NCBI GenBank assembly: GCA_016946835.1
Contig: JACVTC010000033.1
Location: 662,001-726,000 of the forward strand
Reading direction: 5' to 3'
Source: Neocallimastix lanati (nom. inval.)
Lineage: Eukaryota > Neocallimastigomycota > Neocallimastigomycetes > Neocallimastigales > Neocallimastigaceae
DNA length: 64,000 nt
A program made the position numbers and the translations under genes. Positions 63,011 to 64,000 of this stretch are shown piece after piece. The first letter of the stretch is position 1. Each line of letters opens with the position of its first letter. Under the pieces are notes generated by a model that worked only from the letters and a program-made list of their open reading frames with translations, ran no database searches and was not told where the DNA came from.

Positions 63011-64000
63011 TAAAATGTTGAGAAACGAAGTCTTTAACCTCTAGACGTAATTTCTCAGAAATCTAACTAAATAATAAATATTAATTATAATTAATAACTA
63101 TACACTAATAAACCTATTTTTAACTCCAACCTCACAATTCGCACTAATTTTTAATGAGATATTCTTTATGTTGTAGCTGGTATAATAAGTGTATTTGAGT
63201 TATTAATAATTTTTATTAATTTTTTATTATTTTATAATTACAATATTATTTCTACTAAAGAAAAACAAAAACAAGAATAAGAATTAATATTAATTATACT
63301 GTAAAGTATTAATAATATATACTTATAAATAAATAGTAAATAGTATATAATAAATAGTAATAAATAATAAATAGTATATAATAAATAGTAATAAATAATA
63401 AATAGTATATAATAAATAGTAGTAAATAATAAATAGTAGTAAACAATAAATAATAATTATTAACAAATATTAATTAATAATAATAATAAATGATAAATAT
63501 TAAATAATAAATATTAAACAATTACATATAATAAGAAATAATAAATAGTAAATATTATATATTAAATAATAAATTTCATATATTAAATAATAAATATAAA
63601 AAATATTAAATATTAAATAATTAATATTAAATTATATAATACAAAGAAATAAATATTAATAAGTTATAATAAAAAGAAATAATAAATAATAAATAATTAC
63701 TAATAAATAATATATAATAAATAATAAACAATAAAATAAACAATAAATAATAAATAATAAATAGTATATAATAAATAGTAGTAAATAATAAATAGTAAAT
63801 AATTACTAACAAATATTATTTAACTAATAATAATAATAATAAAAATAAATATTATATATTTAAATATTAATTACTATAAATAATTAAATAATTATATATA
63901 TTTAAAAATAATAAATATTTAAATATTAAAAAACATATATAATTAGAAATAATTAGAAATAATAAATAGTAAATATTATATATTAAATAAAAAATTTTAT
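63011..64000. other. AT-rich right end of the window
   Basis: No gene supported. It is dominated by AATA/AGTA-type microsatellite sequence. The Ile/Leu/Tyr-rich frame on the minus strand near 63627-63812 is a product of this repeat. Confidence 0.55.
63341..63433. repeat. 31-bp tandem repeat, 3 copies
   Basis: TAGTATATAATAAATAGTAA plus TAAATAATAAA recurs at 63341, 63372 and 63403. A further related copy lies at about 63762. Confidence 0.75.

Noticed and set aside
1-64000. Dictyostelium or Plasmodium origin suggested by base composition and poly-Asn
   Set aside because: The CBM1-bearing secreted glycosidase with a Pro/Ala/Gln linker fits an anaerobic fungus better. This remains inference without a database search.

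Overview
The window is eukaryotic and extremely AT-rich. Intergenic DNA is almost only A/T, with long poly-A/poly-T tracts and AAT, AAATA and TTATT microsatellites. Genes stand out as islands of more balanced composition. The combination of a secreted GH43 glycosidase with a fungal-type cellulose-binding module (CBM1), an HSF-type transcription factor, Asn-rich proteins and this composition points to an anaerobic gut fungus (Neocallimastigomycota). Dictyostelium is the main look-alike for composition and poly-Asn, but the CBM1 argues against it. The assignment is inference; genus is not resolved.

Layout. 1.5-6.8 kb (minus strand): an eight-exon HSF-family transcription factor, reassembled here from splice sites. 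It includes micro-exons of 11, 20, 46 and 46 nt, sums to a perfect 945-codon frame, and rebuilds the complete winged-helix DNA-binding domain. 6.8-26.2 kb: no supportable gene, with a 61-bp minisatellite at 13 kb and other simple repeats. 26.2-32.1 kb: a transposon-rich stretch with a short retroelement flanked by a 15-bp target duplication, a candidate solo LTR, and two copies of a dispersed family that carries a conserved ~60-residue reading frame. 34.3-36.2 kb: a secreted GH43 + CBM6-like + CBM1 enzyme, the only obvious plant-cell-wall gene. 36.7-40.4 kb: a decayed Ty1/copia integrase, an inverted repeat, the third copy of the 60-residue family, and a MITE.

41.5-56.5 kb: four same-strand intronless genes encode single-pass membrane proteins. 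Each has a low-complexity, acidic, Ser/Gly- or Asn-rich N-terminal region, one transmembrane helix, a basic stop-transfer cluster, and a long Tyr/Pro/Asn/Gln-rich tail. Pairs share N-terminal (genes 1 and 2) or C-terminal (genes 2 and 3) motifs. This looks like a tandemly expanded, uncharacterised surface or receptor-like family, and it is the best candidate here for an undescribed system.

57.8-62.6 kb: a second, longer copy of the retroelement with a tRNA-like 3' half. It is followed by a Ty3/gypsy element (gag, zinc knuckle, protease, start of reverse transcriptase) riddled with frameshifts and transition-type stop codons, and cut off by a terminal-inverted-repeat element packed with a 15-bp iteron. 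No rRNA genes, intact tRNA genes or CRISPR arrays were seen. All identifications come from reading sequence and motifs by eye; no database search was possible.
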